Positions 54,387 to 64,000 of a DNA stretch of 64,000 nt are shown piece after piece (the first letter of the stretch is position 1; the number at the start of each line of letters is the position of its first letter). A program made the translations under genes and the position numbers. The DNA lies in the IMG/VR virus record IMGVR_UViG_3300035698_022190, positions 146,209-210,208 of that record, one strand, 5' to 3'. The notes beneath the pieces are model-generated. The model was not told the origin of the DNA and searched no databases. It saw only the letters and a list, made by a program, of their open reading frames with translations. Origin of the DNA: a virus.

Positions 54387-54965
54387 ATGCAAAAAGGTGT
54401 AAACATCGATCAAATTTTACTTGAGCTAGAGCAAGAGAAGAAAGCTGAAGATATCTTTAATGATTCCCTTCTAGAAGAGAAAAAGCCAGAAGAAGTTAAA
54501 GTAGAAGTTGAAAAAGAAGTAGAAAAAGAAGCTGAAAAAGAAGTAGAAGCTGAAGTTAAAGTAGAAGCTGAAGTTGAAAAAGAAGTAGAAGCTGAAGTTG
54601 AAAAAGAAGTAGAAGCTGAAGTTAAAGTAGAAGCTGAAGTTGAAAAAGAAGCTGAATTAACTGAAGAAGAAGCTGAAGTAAAAGCTAATCTTGAAAAACA
54701 AGGTCGTTATATGGCAAAGGGATTCTTAGCAGAATTAAATGAAGCCGCTAGTGATACTGTAGAAAAGGTTGCTGAAGAAGCTGAAAAAGAAGTAGAAAAA
54801 GAAGCTGAAAAAGAAGTAGAAGCTGAAGTAGAAGCTGAAGTAGAAGCTGAAGTTGAAAAAGAAGCTGAAGTAACCGAAGAAGAAGAAAAATGGGCAGCAT
54901 TAAGACCAGACCAACGCATTGTTCTGGGTTTATATGACCAATTTTTTCCAACGGAGGAAGAATAA
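54387..54965 (+). CDS. acidic repeat protein, scaffold-like, 192 aa
   Basis: Almost half the residues are Glu/Lys/Val in repeats of the KEVEAEVEKE type (residues 35-90 and 120-165), giving an elongated coiled or disordered protein. Position between protease and capsid gene suits a scaffold or core protein. GGAGG precedes the ATG. Confidence 0.6.
   Translation: MQKGVNIDQILLELEQEKKAEDIFNDSLLEEKKPEEVKVEVEKEVEKEAEKEVEAEVKVEAEVEKEVEAEVEKEVEAEVKVEAEVEKEAELTEEEAEVKANLEKQGRYMAKGFLAELNEAASDTVEKVAEEAEKEVEKEAEKEVEAEVEAEVEAEVEKEAEVTEEEEKWAALRPDQRIVLGLYDQFFPTEEE
54490..54885 (+). repeat. tandem imperfect GAA-rich repeats
   Basis: Units such as GAAGTTGAAAAAGAAGTA recur in two blocks (54490-54660 and 54770-54885) that encode the acidic repeats. 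Confidence 0.7.
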
Positions 54966-54968
54966 ATA

Positions 54969-55313
54969 ATGGCTAATCTATTAGAAATATATGATGACAT
55001 GGTTCAAGTTGAGCAAGAACAAGAAGCAGACGTTATCGAAAAAAACGCCGAGGCACAACTAACAACGGATCGCGTAGAAGTATTAGCAAAATATGCTACA
55101 CTTGCAGATAATATGTTAGGTGAAGAATACGGCGATGATTATAAAGAAGAAGATGTTCAAGAGTTAGCTAGCTATTTAATTGAAAATGACTCGGCTATTG
55201 AAGAACAACAAGAAAAAGTTGCTGAATATGTTCAGTTAGGAACAATCATGGCTAAAGCTTTTAAGAAAGAATTAGAAGCAGAAGCCGAAGTAGTAACAGA
55301 GGAAGAAAAATAA
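54969..55313 (+). CDS. acidic hypothetical protein, 114 aa
   Basis: Helical, Glu-rich, with its ATG four bases after the preceding TAA; perhaps a second scaffold or core component. Confidence 0.6.
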   Translation: MANLLEIYDDMVQVEQEQEADVIEKNAEAQLTTDRVEVLAKYATLADNMLGEEYGDDYKEEDVQELASYLIENDSAIEEQQEKVAEYVQLGTIMAKAFKKELEAEAEVVTEEEK

Positions 55314-55329
55314 CTCTTCTTTAATTATA

Positions 55330-55689
55330 ATGAGTGAACAAAGTTTAGAAAAACGAGCTGCTCTTGCTATTAGAGCTTTACAAACAGATTTGCAAGAAAG
55401 TGAACTAAGACAGCAAGAGCAGACCGCTCAGCTAGAGCACCAAAAACGTGCTCAAAAGCTGGCTACGTATTTTTTAAAAATTGGCCACATAACATTAGAA
55501 AAATTTGAGGACACAGTTGCGGACTTTTGCGAGCAACCCTCAGAACAATTAGATGTGATTGAAAAAGCAGCGGCTATGACGGAAAATGGAAATGGATCTT
55601 TTTTAGGCAAAGTTGCCGAAGATGTCGCATCTATATCACTGTCTCCAGAGGATCGCTTTATACAAAGAGCGTTGCTGGATGACGATTAA
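55330..55689 (+). CDS. hypothetical head-block protein, 119 aa
   Basis: Helical, with a Gln/Glu-rich stretch near residue 30. Unassigned. Confidence 0.6.
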   Translation: MSEQSLEKRAALAIRALQTDLQESELRQQEQTAQLEHQKRAQKLATYFLKIGHITLEKFEDTVADFCEQPSEQLDVIEKAAAMTENGNGSFLGKVAEDVASISLSPEDRFIQRALLDDD

Positions 55690-55719
55690 TAGTAATAACA
55701 TTACTGGAGGAAAGTAATA

Positions 55720-56163
55720 ATGCTTAGAATGTTAACAAACTTGAATTTGGTACACCGTTTTGACGTAACAGCCGCAGCCGGCTTGTTGGCGTCAGGTTAT
55801 ACCGGAACATGGGTTGGTGGAAATACCACGACATTGGACTATATTGCCTCAGCAGGCGATTGGGCAATGGGTGTTGTATGGAACGAATCTAATCGTGACG
55901 GTACTGCGGGATTCACACCAGATACAAGAGCAGTAGCATCAGGTGGAACAGGTAAATTAACCGCTGTATACGGAAAATTCCGTGCACTAACAGATCAGTT
56001 TACAGGGACCCCCGCAGTTGGAGCCGCATTATATGCAGGCACTGACGGTACATTAAGTACCACATCAGGCAGCGGTATAATCGTTGCTTATTGTACAAAA
56101 GCAAGTCATTCAATTACTCACTTACTAACCGCCCATACTGTGATCGAATACGTTACAGTTTAA
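55720..56163 (+). CDS. possible capsid decoration protein, 147 aa
   Basis: Gly/Thr/Ala-rich beta protein with a GGAGG ribosome site, directly before the major capsid gene, as head-decoration proteins often are. No sequence signature confirms it. Confidence 0.5.
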   Translation: MLRMLTNLNLVHRFDVTAAAGLLASGYTGTWVGGNTTTLDYIASAGDWAMGVVWNESNRDGTAGFTPDTRAVASGGTGKLTAVYGKFRALTDQFTGTPAVGAALYAGTDGTLSTTSGSGIIVAYCTKASHSITHLLTAHTVIEYVTV

Positions 56164-56179
56164 TAGGAGAAAAATAATA

Positions 56180-57076
56180 ATGGAAAACTTATCAGCAAGT
56201 ACTGTTAATGAGCTATTCATCCAGAAATTAGATTCTCCGGATGGATTAGAAAAAGTAGCAATGGAAGGATCTGCCTTTATTAGACAAAAGTTACGTGAAG
56301 TATCTTTTGCAAGAAAGGTTATTCAACCTCAGTATGTAACAAAAGCCGATTTAACGCGTTCAGTTAATCACGATGGTCTTGTAAAGATTGTTGATATTGA
56401 ACCTGATTCAAAAGCTATGACCGTTAACTTCCGTGGTGAACCCGACTGGAACTATATTGAAGGACCTCGTTATGAGATTCCTTTCTTTATGATCAGTTCA
56501 GAGGATTTCCAAAAAACCGAAGAAGAACTATTAGCTTACGAAATGCCTCTAACCGAGGTTATTGAAAAGAACTCAGTATTAGATATTCAAAAAATCGAAG
56601 ACACCTCGTTTTTAGCCCAAGTAGATGCAGCTGTTGAAACAGAAGCCAGCCAACTAGCGGAAGCTTATGGCACAGGTGGAATTATCAACAAAGAGGATTT
56701 CAAAGCTCTATTTGATGTGTTAGATGGTAATGAGTTACGTACCGAAATTATCTTAATGGATACAAAAATGTTTAATCGTCTGTTTTTATATGACGCTACA
56801 ACAGTCGGCGACGGCGTTGGATCAGAAACCCATGTAAATGGTTATTCTTATTCAACATTGTTCGGTCGTAGACTAATTGTATCTAATAAAGTTAGTTTAC
56901 TTGACAATAAAATCTACGGCTTCACAGCCCAAGAATTTATGGGTCAATTCTTAGTATTGAATGATGTAAAATTCTGGATCGAAAAGAAAAAGAATATTAT
57001 CTCATTTGCAGCCTATGAAAGTGTAGGTATGGGAATTGGTAATACCAAGTCCTGTGCTAGACTAACCTTAAGTTAG
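56180..57076 (+). CDS. major capsid protein, HK97-fold, 298 aa
   Basis: Gene order after protease and scaffold-like genes, size, and a C-terminal domain with GRRLIVSNKVSLLDNK and an N-terminal extended arm fit an HK97-type capsid protein. A strong AGGAG site and a following terminator suggest high expression. No propeptide is obvious. Confidence 0.7.
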   Translation: MENLSASTVNELFIQKLDSPDGLEKVAMEGSAFIRQKLREVSFARKVIQPQYVTKADLTRSVNHDGLVKIVDIEPDSKAMTVNFRGEPDWNYIEGPRYEIPFFMISSEDFQKTEEELLAYEMPLTEVIEKNSVLDIQKIEDTSFLAQVDAAVETEASQLAEAYGTGGIINKEDFKALFDVLDGNELRTEIILMDTKMFNRLFLYDATTVGDGVGSETHVNGYSYSTLFGRRLIVSNKVSLLDNKIYGFTAQEFMGQFLVLNDVKFWIEKKKNIISFAAYESVGMGIGNTKSCARLTLS

Positions 57077-57094
57077 ATAATAGTTACAGACTAT

Positions 57095-57126
57095 AAAAAA
57101 GGGACTTTTAACGAAGTCCCTTTTTT
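57095..57126. terminator. intrinsic terminator
   Basis: A6GGGACTT/AAGTCCCT6 hairpin after the major capsid gene. Confidence 0.85.
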
Positions 57127-57136
57127 GTTTAAATGC

Positions 57137-57165
57137 TTGACTACTTTTCGGTAAAAGCTTATATT
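57137..57165 (+). promoter_or_regulatory. TTG-N20-TATATT promoter
   Basis: TTGACT at 57137 and TATATTTAAG at 57160; a 38-base leader with AGGAAG precedes ATG 57203. Confidence 0.7.
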
Positions 57166-57202
57166 TAAGTATAATATAATTTAAATTTATAGGAAGATTA
57201 AA

Positions 57203-57685
57203 ATGGCCGACCCAATAGTACCAACGACATATCAAGCAAAAGTAGATCGTTTAAGACGATGGCTTGGAGATAATACAACTTTAAATCAATTATTAGGTGC
57301 TCAAGAAAGCTCAGATGTATTTTTATATGAGTGCATTGATGATGCTCTAGATAAAATTAATTATACCCCACCTAGCGACGGGACTACCTATACAATTTCT
57401 GATTTTCCCTCTTGGTCAACTTTAAAATTAGGAGCTACTTTACAAGTTTTAGTTGGAAAAGGAATTTTATCAGCACGCAATACCTTAACCTACAATGATA
57501 CGGGCGGCGTAACAATCCATGATTTTGACACTTATGGTCGATATATTAATTTCTTCAATGTTTTAGTTAATGAGTATAGAAGAGCTGTGCAAAATATGAA
57601 AATCGGCGCTAATATAGACGCTGTATATGGCGGAGTTGCTTCTGAATATTCTACTTTAATAGACGTGGACGAATACGATATTTAA
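57203..57685 (+). CDS. putative head-tail connector protein, 160 aa
   Basis: Helical protein immediately after the capsid gene, in the usual place for a head-completion or adaptor protein. No family match recognised. Confidence 0.5.
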   Translation: MADPIVPTTYQAKVDRLRRWLGDNTTLNQLLGAQESSDVFLYECIDDALDKINYTPPSDGTTYTISDFPSWSTLKLGATLQVLVGKGILSARNTLTYNDTGGVTIHDFDTYGRYINFFNVLVNEYRRAVQNMKIGANIDAVYGGVASEYSTLIDVDEYDI

Positions 57686-58890
57686 TGCTTATTTTAAACA
57701 GCCTTGATATCACATCTTATGATGTAAATAAATTAACTGTAAGTTGGGATCTTGATACCACCCCAGAAGCTTTGTCGGGATATTCTCTGAGTCTTTACAG
57801 ATCTGAAAATCCAGGTATTTCTGGAATTGTTGGTTTTGATTTAGTAGAATCGGGAATTGCTGCAACTACTTATCATTATGATGATTTTTCTGTTTCAGGA
57901 ATATGGGACCCACTAAGAACTTGGTATTATAAGATAAAATTTACAGAACTTGCTACTTTAGAAGAATCTGTACAACCAACTACACCCGCTTTTCGTAAAG
58001 CAACTACCACAGATAGAGCAGCAATTGAAATAGTTAGACGTAAAGGTATTGCCTTAGAAAGATATTCAGGCCGTGACTTTTTTGTTATTAAAAAACGTAC
58101 ATATGGAACACATTGTAGTGAGTGCTGGGATGCTACTTTACAAAGAATTGTAAATGATTCTTGCCCTATTTGTAAGGGTACTGGATGGGTAGACGGATAC
58201 TTTGGATCCATTTACTTAAAAGGAATGCTAAACCCAGCTCCGAAATATAACCAAATTACGATGTTTGGTGAATGGATGCCACACGATGCTTTATTTACGA
58301 TGTTAAATTTTCCGCCTATAAGAACTAGAGATATTATTATAGATGATCGGAACCAGAGGTGGATTGTAAAACAAATTAGAAAAACCGAAAAACTTGGTTA
58401 TACAATTGAACACAACGCACAATGTGCACTAATTTCATTTGACGATCAAATTTATGATTTGGAAAAAGATACTTTAGAAATTGCTTTAGCAGTTTTACAA
58501 ACTGACGTGGTTCAGGCCGCAGACCAACAAAGTGTATATGCGGTTGTGAAACAATTACTAGATAGCTATTGGTATGAATCAGATCAAGGAGAAACGGCCG
58601 TAGCGGTTCAATGGGTAAATAGTTTAAAAAGAGTAATCGGGAGCTACACGACAGCAAATACAGCAACTTTTGAAAATGTCAATATTACTGATATTTTTCA
58701 CAGCTATGGTACTGCAACCAATTTAAGTATGTGGTCTGTTTTTATTAATAGGATGGTAGCTACGAAGCAAACAATTACTTCTATTACAGATTCAGGTTCA
58801 AATATTGTAATAACTTTTAACAGTAATTTAGAATATGATTTAGTATCTGGAGATGAAATTGAGCTTTGGGGGCCAATTGATTCCTTATAA
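57685..58890 (+). CDS. zinc-ribbon and beta-domain virion protein, 401 aa
   Basis: Residues 5-110 look like a fibronectin-III-type domain. A zinc ribbon follows (HCSECW near residue 138 and CPICKGTGW near residue 158). Residues 290-400 form a repeat unit that is duplicated as the next gene (SNIVITFNSNLEYDLVSGDE). A tail or neck component is likely. Confidence 0.6.
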   Translation: MLILNSLDITSYDVNKLTVSWDLDTTPEALSGYSLSLYRSENPGISGIVGFDLVESGIAATTYHYDDFSVSGIWDPLRTWYYKIKFTELATLEESVQPTTPAFRKATTTDRAAIEIVRRKGIALERYSGRDFFVIKKRTYGTHCSECWDATLQRIVNDSCPICKGTGWVDGYFGSIYLKGMLNPAPKYNQITMFGEWMPHDALFTMLNFPPIRTRDIIIDDRNQRWIVKQIRKTEKLGYTIEHNAQCALISFDDQIYDLEKDTLEIALAVLQTDVVQAADQQSVYAVVKQLLDSYWYESDQGETAVAVQWVNSLKRVIGSYTTANTATFENVNITDIFHSYGTATNLSMWSVFINRMVATKQTITSITDSGSNIVITFNSNLEYDLVSGDEIELWGPIDSL

Positions 58891-59246
58891 TGCCTGATAA
58901 AATTAAGCATTTATTAGACGTATATTGAGGTAATCCAACAGAACAGGATACTGCAGTTTTAATTGAGTTTGTTGATTATATGACAAAGGCAACAGGCGGT
59001 TATACTAGCGCCGATTCGGCGACTATAGAAACTTATAATATTCATTCAGATTTTCATGTTAATGAAATTGCTTCAGATTTAAATTTATGGCACATAACAG
59101 TTAATAGACTCACCACTTTTAAAAATTGTATTGATTCCATTGCCAATGATGGAACAAATGTGATAATTACTTTTAATAGTAATTTAGGATATGATTTGAT
59201 AGCGGGAGATGAGATTGAACTATGGGGCCCTTTAGTAACAACATAA
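58890..59246 (+). CDS. paralogue of the preceding C-terminal domain, 118 aa, one TGA-Trp
   Basis: TNVIITFNSNLGYDLIAGDEIELWGP mirrors the end of the 401-aa protein, so this is a duplicated domain made into its own gene. TGA at 58926 encodes the Trp that aligns with DSYWYE in the upstream copy, a direct paralogue check of the recoding. Confidence 0.7.
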
Positions 59247-59258
59247 CCAGTTAGCTAT

Positions 59259-60218
59259 ATGCAAACACTTTTATTTATTACCCCGCACCTTTCAACGGGC
59301 GGTTTACCACAGTATCTGCTTAAGAAGATTGAAACTTTAAAAAACGATTTTGTTGTTTATGTTCTAGAATACGCAAATGTAACAACAAGTTATCGCGTTC
59401 AGAGAGATCAGATAGAAGCCTTACTAGGCGATAGGTTTATATCACTGCCTAACGAAAATAGGTCTGCATCCTTTATTGAAGCTGTTAAACAAGTCGATCC
59501 CGACATTGTTCATTTAGAAGAACATCCCGAATGTTTCTGGTATTTCTATGAAGATGCGCCATTCATCTGGTTATATAGAAATGAACGAAAATATACAATT
59601 TTAGAAACCTGTCACAACTCTACTTTCAATGTCTCACAAAAAAAGTTTTTACCAGATCGGTTTATTTTTGTGAGCCAAGGACAAGCAGATCGATATAAAG
59701 AGCTTGATGTCCCATTTAATGTAGTAGAGTACCCAATTGAAAAACAAACTAGAATTTATTCTAAAAAAGAGGCTTGCATCAAGTTAGGAATTGACCCTCA
59801 AAAGAAAAATGCAATTACTGTTGGGCTGTTTACTTCAGGAAAAAATCAGGGGGCTATTTGGCCTATTGCCAAAGACATGATTAATGAAAAACTTCATTTT
59901 CATTTTGTTGGTAACTTAGCTGTCAATTTTGAAAAATACTGGAAACCCTTACTAAATGATTTACCAAATAATTGTACAGTATGGGGTGAAAGAACTGATG
60001 TAGATATATTTTATCAGGCCGCAGATATACTGTTGTTCCCCTCTATTCTGGAAACTAATCCCCTTGTTGTACGTGAAGCCCTATCTTGGGACCTTCCAGT
60101 GCTTATGCGTAACTTACTTATATATAATGATGCATATACATCATTAAAAAATGTTTATTATTTTGAAGCGGATATCGCAAAAGATATAAATCAAATAAAA
60201 CAAATCTTACAAAATTAA
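59259..60218 (+). CDS. family 4-like glycosyltransferase, 319 aa
   Basis: GT-B fold: N-terminal FITPHLSTGGLPQYLL near residue 6, and the C-terminal nucleotide-sugar site PSILETNPLVVREALSWDLPVL near residue 265 with the E-x7-E motif. Probably adds a sugar in the same glycan pathway as the next gene. Confidence 0.8.
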   Translation: MQTLLFITPHLSTGGLPQYLLKKIETLKNDFVVYVLEYANVTTSYRVQRDQIEALLGDRFISLPNENRSASFIEAVKQVDPDIVHLEEHPECFWYFYEDAPFIWLYRNERKYTILETCHNSTFNVSQKKFLPDRFIFVSQGQADRYKELDVPFNVVEYPIEKQTRIYSKKEACIKLGIDPQKKNAITVGLFTSGKNQGAIWPIAKDMINEKLHFHFVGNLAVNFEKYWKPLLNDLPNNCTVWGERTDVDIFYQAADILLFPSILETNPLVVREALSWDLPVLMRNLLIYNDAYTSLKNVYYFEADIAKDINQIKQILQN

Positions 60219-60219
60219 T

Positions 60220-63009
60220 ATGAAACATGAACTAAAAACTGCTTATAAAAGTACGAACAAAACTGAACGAAAAATAACTCTAAAATCAGCAGACATATTC
60301 TGTAATTTTTCTTTTATAGGAGGACCTAGAGTAACCTTAGTGGGAACTGGTATTAAAAAGTATAGAGTAACCTTTATAGATTTAGATAAAAATAAAATAG
60401 TGTTTGCTACTGAAATCGCAGCAGGAGAATGGGCATCCGCTAATACAAAATATTTTGTAAATTGGAAGATTGATGTATACGACGGTAGTACGTTAATTGA
60501 TTCGCATACTTTAAATTTAAAAAATAAGAATGTTTATATTCAATTTAATAGTAGTGCTCTTGGAGATACTCTCGCGTGGATTCCTTATATGGACAAATTT
60601 AAAGAAAAACATGACTGTAATTTATTTGTATCTACATTTAAAAATAATTTATTTAATAAACGTTATGTTGACTTTACACTCGTAGAGCCAGGTACACCTG
60701 TTGGGGATATTTATGCTATTTATAATATAGGTGTTTTTAGTGATTTAAATAAATCTAAAGTAGATCCCCGCACAGTTTCTTTACAAAGACTTGCAACAAT
60801 TATTCTTGGTCTCCCAGACGGAGAAGTGCAGGCACGAGTAAACCCTGTTGTGAGCCCCAGACCCATTGAAGAAAAGTATGTTTGTATAGCTCCATATGCA
60901 ACTGCCCAAGCTAAACATTGGAATAATGTTATAGGGTGGCAAGCAGTTGTTAATTATTTAAATAAGAACGGCTATAAAGTACTTCACATATCCAGCCAAG
61001 GAAGCGGTTATATGGATAACCCTAAGATAACAGGAACTGAGTATGTTGGAAACCTTTCATTAAAAGCACTAATGCCTTATATTTATCATGCTGAGGCTGT
61101 AATCGGCGTGAGTTCCGGGTTATCATGGCTCTCTTGGGCTTTAAAGCAAAAAACAATTATGATCTCTGGCTTTACAGAAGCCTGGTATGAGTTTTCTAAA
61201 AATTGTCTTAGAGTAACTGCTCCTAATGTCTGTACCGGGTGTTTTAATGACAAAGAGATTGATTTTGATAAAGGTGACTGGAATTGGTGTCCTAGACATA
61301 AAGGCACAGATAGGCAGTTTGAATGCTCTAAACAAATTGATTTTGTTAAAGTTTTACAAGCTTTTAAGGATCGCCAGAAGCTTACCTTTGAGTTCCCCAA
61401 AGGAAAAGAAAAAGATTTTGAGTATCTTTGGAACGAAATATGGAATAGAAAAGAATATTATCATGAAGAATGTCACATAGAAAAAAACGATGTTGTTGTT
61501 GATATAGGAGCAAACATAGGTGTATTTAGTGCGTGGGCCTTAGATCAAGGTGCTAAGCAGGTCTATTCGGTAGAGCCTGATATGCTTAATTATAAATCAT
61601 TGCTGGAAAACATACCAATAGGTTATAAATCTAATATTGCTATATCAAATAAAACGGGTATAGTAGACTTATATGTTGATGGAACAATAGGCGGTCATTC
61701 TATTCTTACACCACCAGAAGGCCATCCCACACAAACGGGGGACACTTATAAAGTAAAAACAAAAAGTTTAAAAGATTACTTTGCTACAAATAATTTAAAA
61801 CATGTAGACTTTTTAAAAGTGGATACGGAAGGAGCAGAAGTGGATATTCTTGCTGACTTAAATGATCTAGATACAACCATAAATAAATTGGCGCTGGAAT
61901 TCCATCACCCACTACATTCCGATGAAGTTTTTAATTCCTTTATTTCTAATTTAGAAAAATATTTTAATAAAGTTCATTTTAATCGAGGACATTATGAGTC
62001 TTTAGTATCTGCTTGGGATAGAAAAGAAAAGATAAAAATTAAAAGTATGGTGTCTGAAAATGGTCCAGTTTTAGTAGTAGGATCGCCAGCTATGGGCGAT
62101 TCTCTTTGTGCTACACCAGTTTTAAATAAACTATTTAAAGCTTATCAAGAGGTTATAACAGTATTTAGTTATGTCCCTGAGATTTTTACAAATAATCCAA
62201 GGGTAAAAGAGGTTTTTAATTTACATGAATATGAGGGGCAAAAATTGAATGATAAGTTAAGTAAATACCCAAGAAAATATGTGCATGAAACTTTTGTTGA
62301 TATATTTGATTCTAAAAATATGGTACATAACCTAACGGATATTCGACAATACCATGCCTCTTTTTTAGGGTTTTCTTTGCTACCAAATGAAATGACTTGC
62401 AATTTTTATCCTGAAAAAGATAGTAATTTAGATTTACCTGAAAAATATGTAGTACTTCATCCGGCAGTTACTTGGGACTCAAGAACTTGAGGTAGGCAAC
62501 AATGGCAAGAATTAGCTGACACTTTAGCTACCCAAGACATAGCCAGCGTTTTAATTGGAAAGGAAACTTCTGAAATATTGGCCGATAATAAAGGAACTCT
62601 AAATAAACCTTTAATGAGCTTAGATTTAAAAAAGGGCAAGGAGTATATAAATAAAACCTCCCTTTCTGAAACGTGGCACATCTTAAACAAAGCTGTTGCA
62701 GTTGTTACGATGGATTCAGGGATATTACATTTAGCAGGCACAACTAATACCCATATTATACAATTAGGAAGCTCTATTAATCCATTATTAAGAGCTCCAT
62801 ACAGGGGAGGTACACAAAGGTATAAATACTCTTATATACCCGGTAAATGTGATATATTTTGTGGTTCAAATATGTCTTATGGATTGGCAGAACATCAAGA
62901 TATAACAGGGGTTCCACTAATTTCTGAATGTTTAGAAAATAAACCAACATTTGAATGCCATCCGACTGTAAAAAATGTTGTAAATGAACTTAAAAAGGTG
63001 TATATTTAA
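60220..63009 (+). CDS. heptosyltransferase / FkbM methyltransferase / heptosyltransferase fusion, 929 aa
   Basis: Residues about 105-400 resemble autotransporter-type O-heptosyltransferases, including the iron-binding-type cysteines CTGC, WNWCP and QFECSK near 340-375. Residues 415-610 are an FkbM methyltransferase (VVDIGANIGVFSAWA, HVDFLKVDTEGAEVDIL). Residues 615-925 form a second GT9-like domain (VGSPAMGDSLCATPVL, VVTMDSGILHLAGTT). TGA at 62488 encodes Trp in the last domain. Likely glycosylates a protein or surface glycan. Confidence 0.75.
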
Positions 63010-63390
63010 ATGAAGATAGAAATTTCAAACGGAGAGCTAGTTGATAAAGTTTGTATTTTAAAAATTAAGCTAAAAAATATTAAAGATCCTGATAAATTAA
63101 TTAATATTCAAAAAGAGTTCGATATGCTATCGAGTAAAATGATTTCCTTTTTACCTATGAATGCTTTTCAAAAAGAACTTATAGATCTAGAGAAAGTTAA
63201 TGAAGATTTATGGGTGATTGAAGATAAACTCCGTGTTAAAGAAAAAGAACAAGAATTTGATCAAGAGTTTACTGAGTTAGCGCGCTCAGTTTATTTTACT
63301 AATGATCGTCGTTCTGATGTTAAAAAGAAGATAAACCTAATAACCAAATCAGAACTTGTAGAAGAAAAAAGTTACCAAAAATATAATTAG
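63010..63390 (+). CDS. DUF6165 family protein, 126 aa
   Basis: Matches the family pattern: ISNGELVDK at the start, VNEDLWVIEDKLR near residue 68 and ELARSVYFTNDRR near residue 90. This family commonly accompanies glycosyltransferases. Mechanism unknown. Confidence 0.7.
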   Translation: MKIEISNGELVDKVCILKIKLKNIKDPDKLINIQKEFDMLSSKMISFLPMNAFQKELIDLEKVNEDLWVIEDKLRVKEKEQEFDQEFTELARSVYFTNDRRSDVKKKINLITKSELVEEKSYQKYN

Positions 63391-63398
63391 GAGATTTT

Positions 63399-64000
63399 AT
63401 GACACTTCCCAGAGCTGCACAGTTAAATATTGAAGTGCTGACGCACACTGAAGGTGATGCGGCATACAGCCCAAAAGATAATTTTGCTGGCCCTACTGCG
63501 CCCGTAGACCCACAAGATGGTTGAGAATGGTGGGATAGTGCTGAAGAAAAATTAAAAGTTTATAATGCCACAGACGTCCAATGGATACCTGTGGCTTCAA
63601 TATTTGTAGGAGAAGATCCACCTAATTTACCAAATGAAGGTGATTTATGATGGGACCCCGAGGACATATTAGGTGTTGGTAGTGGAACATCAGGAACTGA
63701 TGGTTCATCCGGTATTGGTGGTGGAGACGGCACAGACGGATCATCTGGCACTTCTGGAACATCGGGAACATCGGGAACATCCGGAACATCCGCCACAGAC
63801 GGAACATCCGCAACAGACGGAACATCAGGAACAAATGGCACATCCGGAACAGATGGAACTTCCGGAACAGATGGAACTTCCGGAACTTCAGGAACATCAG
63901 GAACATCGGGAACATCGGGAACATCCGCCACAGACGGAACATCAGGAACATCGGGAACATCCGCTACAGATGGGACATCAGGAACATCAGGAACATCCGC
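63399..64000 (+). CDS. collagen-like tail fibre, partial (200+ aa)
   Basis: AGGAG precedes the ATG. After an N-terminal domain of about 90 residues, GTSGTSGTD-type Gly-x-y triplets run to the window edge, as in collagen-like phage fibres. Two TGAs (near 63521 and 63648) are read as Trp in DGWEWWD and LWWDP. The gene continues beyond the window. Confidence 0.8.
63680..64000 (+). repeat. GGAACATC-type 9-bp tandem repeats
   Basis: Repeats of GGAACATCA, GGAACATCC and GGAACATCG (with GACGGAACA variants) encode the Gly-Thr-Ser triplets. The region is prone to length variation. Confidence 0.75.

Noticed and set aside
54707-55000. Minus-strand Ser/Leu-rich frames
   Set aside because: Antisense of the Glu-rich scaffold-like repeats.
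63560-63960. Minus-strand frames of Val-Pro-Asp repeats
   Set aside because: They are the antisense of the collagen-like repeat.
30947-64000. TGA as selenocysteine or glycine
   Set aside because: Aligned positions in the phosphoesterase, paralogue at 58926 and endonuclease helices call for Trp; no SECIS-like hairpins were noticed after the codons.

Overview
The window is a piece of a large, AT-rich, tailed double-stranded DNA phage genome. It carries a large terminase, a major capsid protein, a prohead protease, a baseplate spike and a collagen-like fibre. A host in the Bacteroidota is the best guess. One promoter class fits the Bacteroidota -33/-7 pattern (TTG-N20-TATATTTA). Several proteins have Bacteroidota-style signal peptides or lipoboxes. 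One virion-type enzyme ends in a calcium-binding repeat of the kind common in marine Flavobacteriia.

Layout. 1-1.0 kb is non-coding, with 11-bp-spaced direct repeats and many CGACTAC/GTAGTCG arms. 1.0-8.5 kb and 18.2-28.5 kb are dense minus-strand operons of small proteins (zinc ribbons, membrane peptides, RNase HII, RadC-like protein, P-loop kinase), probably early or host-takeover genes. They are punctuated by intrinsic terminators and a repeated GGTATAAGAA motif, and usually have Shine-Dalgarno sequences. 2.3-4.2 kb holds aberrant tRNA-like structures. 8.5-14.2 kb (plus) is a tail/baseplate operon. 14.2-14.9 kb is a GC-rich repeat island. 15.5-18.1 kb holds a methyltransferase-glycosyltransferase fusion and two sulfotransferases. 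28.6-31 kb holds a histone-like protein, a papain-like protease, a possible holin and Hsp20. From 30.9 kb to the right edge (plus) lie DNA ligase, an ADP-ribosylglycohydrolase/SGNH fusion, a block of glycine-rich membrane and ATP-grasp-like proteins, nucleotidyltransferase, a bS21-like protein, terminase, protease, scaffold-like proteins, capsid, and a second carbohydrate-modifying cluster before a fibre gene.

The main observation is a split genetic code. From about 30.9 kb rightwards, roughly 44 in-frame TGA codons in 18 genes fall where Trp is expected, and these genes stop only at TAA or TAG. In the minus-strand operons TGA still works as a stop in at least five genes, several at ATGA overlaps. 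Many reading frames that look broken under the standard code are therefore intact, for example a two-module ATP-grasp protein of 883 residues, a terminase with an intein, and a protease with a second intein.

Other points worth attention: probable leaderless mRNAs (ATG five bases after the -7 box in seven genes), a phage bS21-like ribosomal protein, a ligase with a LigD-type phosphoesterase domain plus a second phosphoesterase-like protein, and a heptosyltransferase/FkbM methyltransferase/heptosyltransferase fusion. No Trp tRNA with a UCA anticodon could be recognised in the window.
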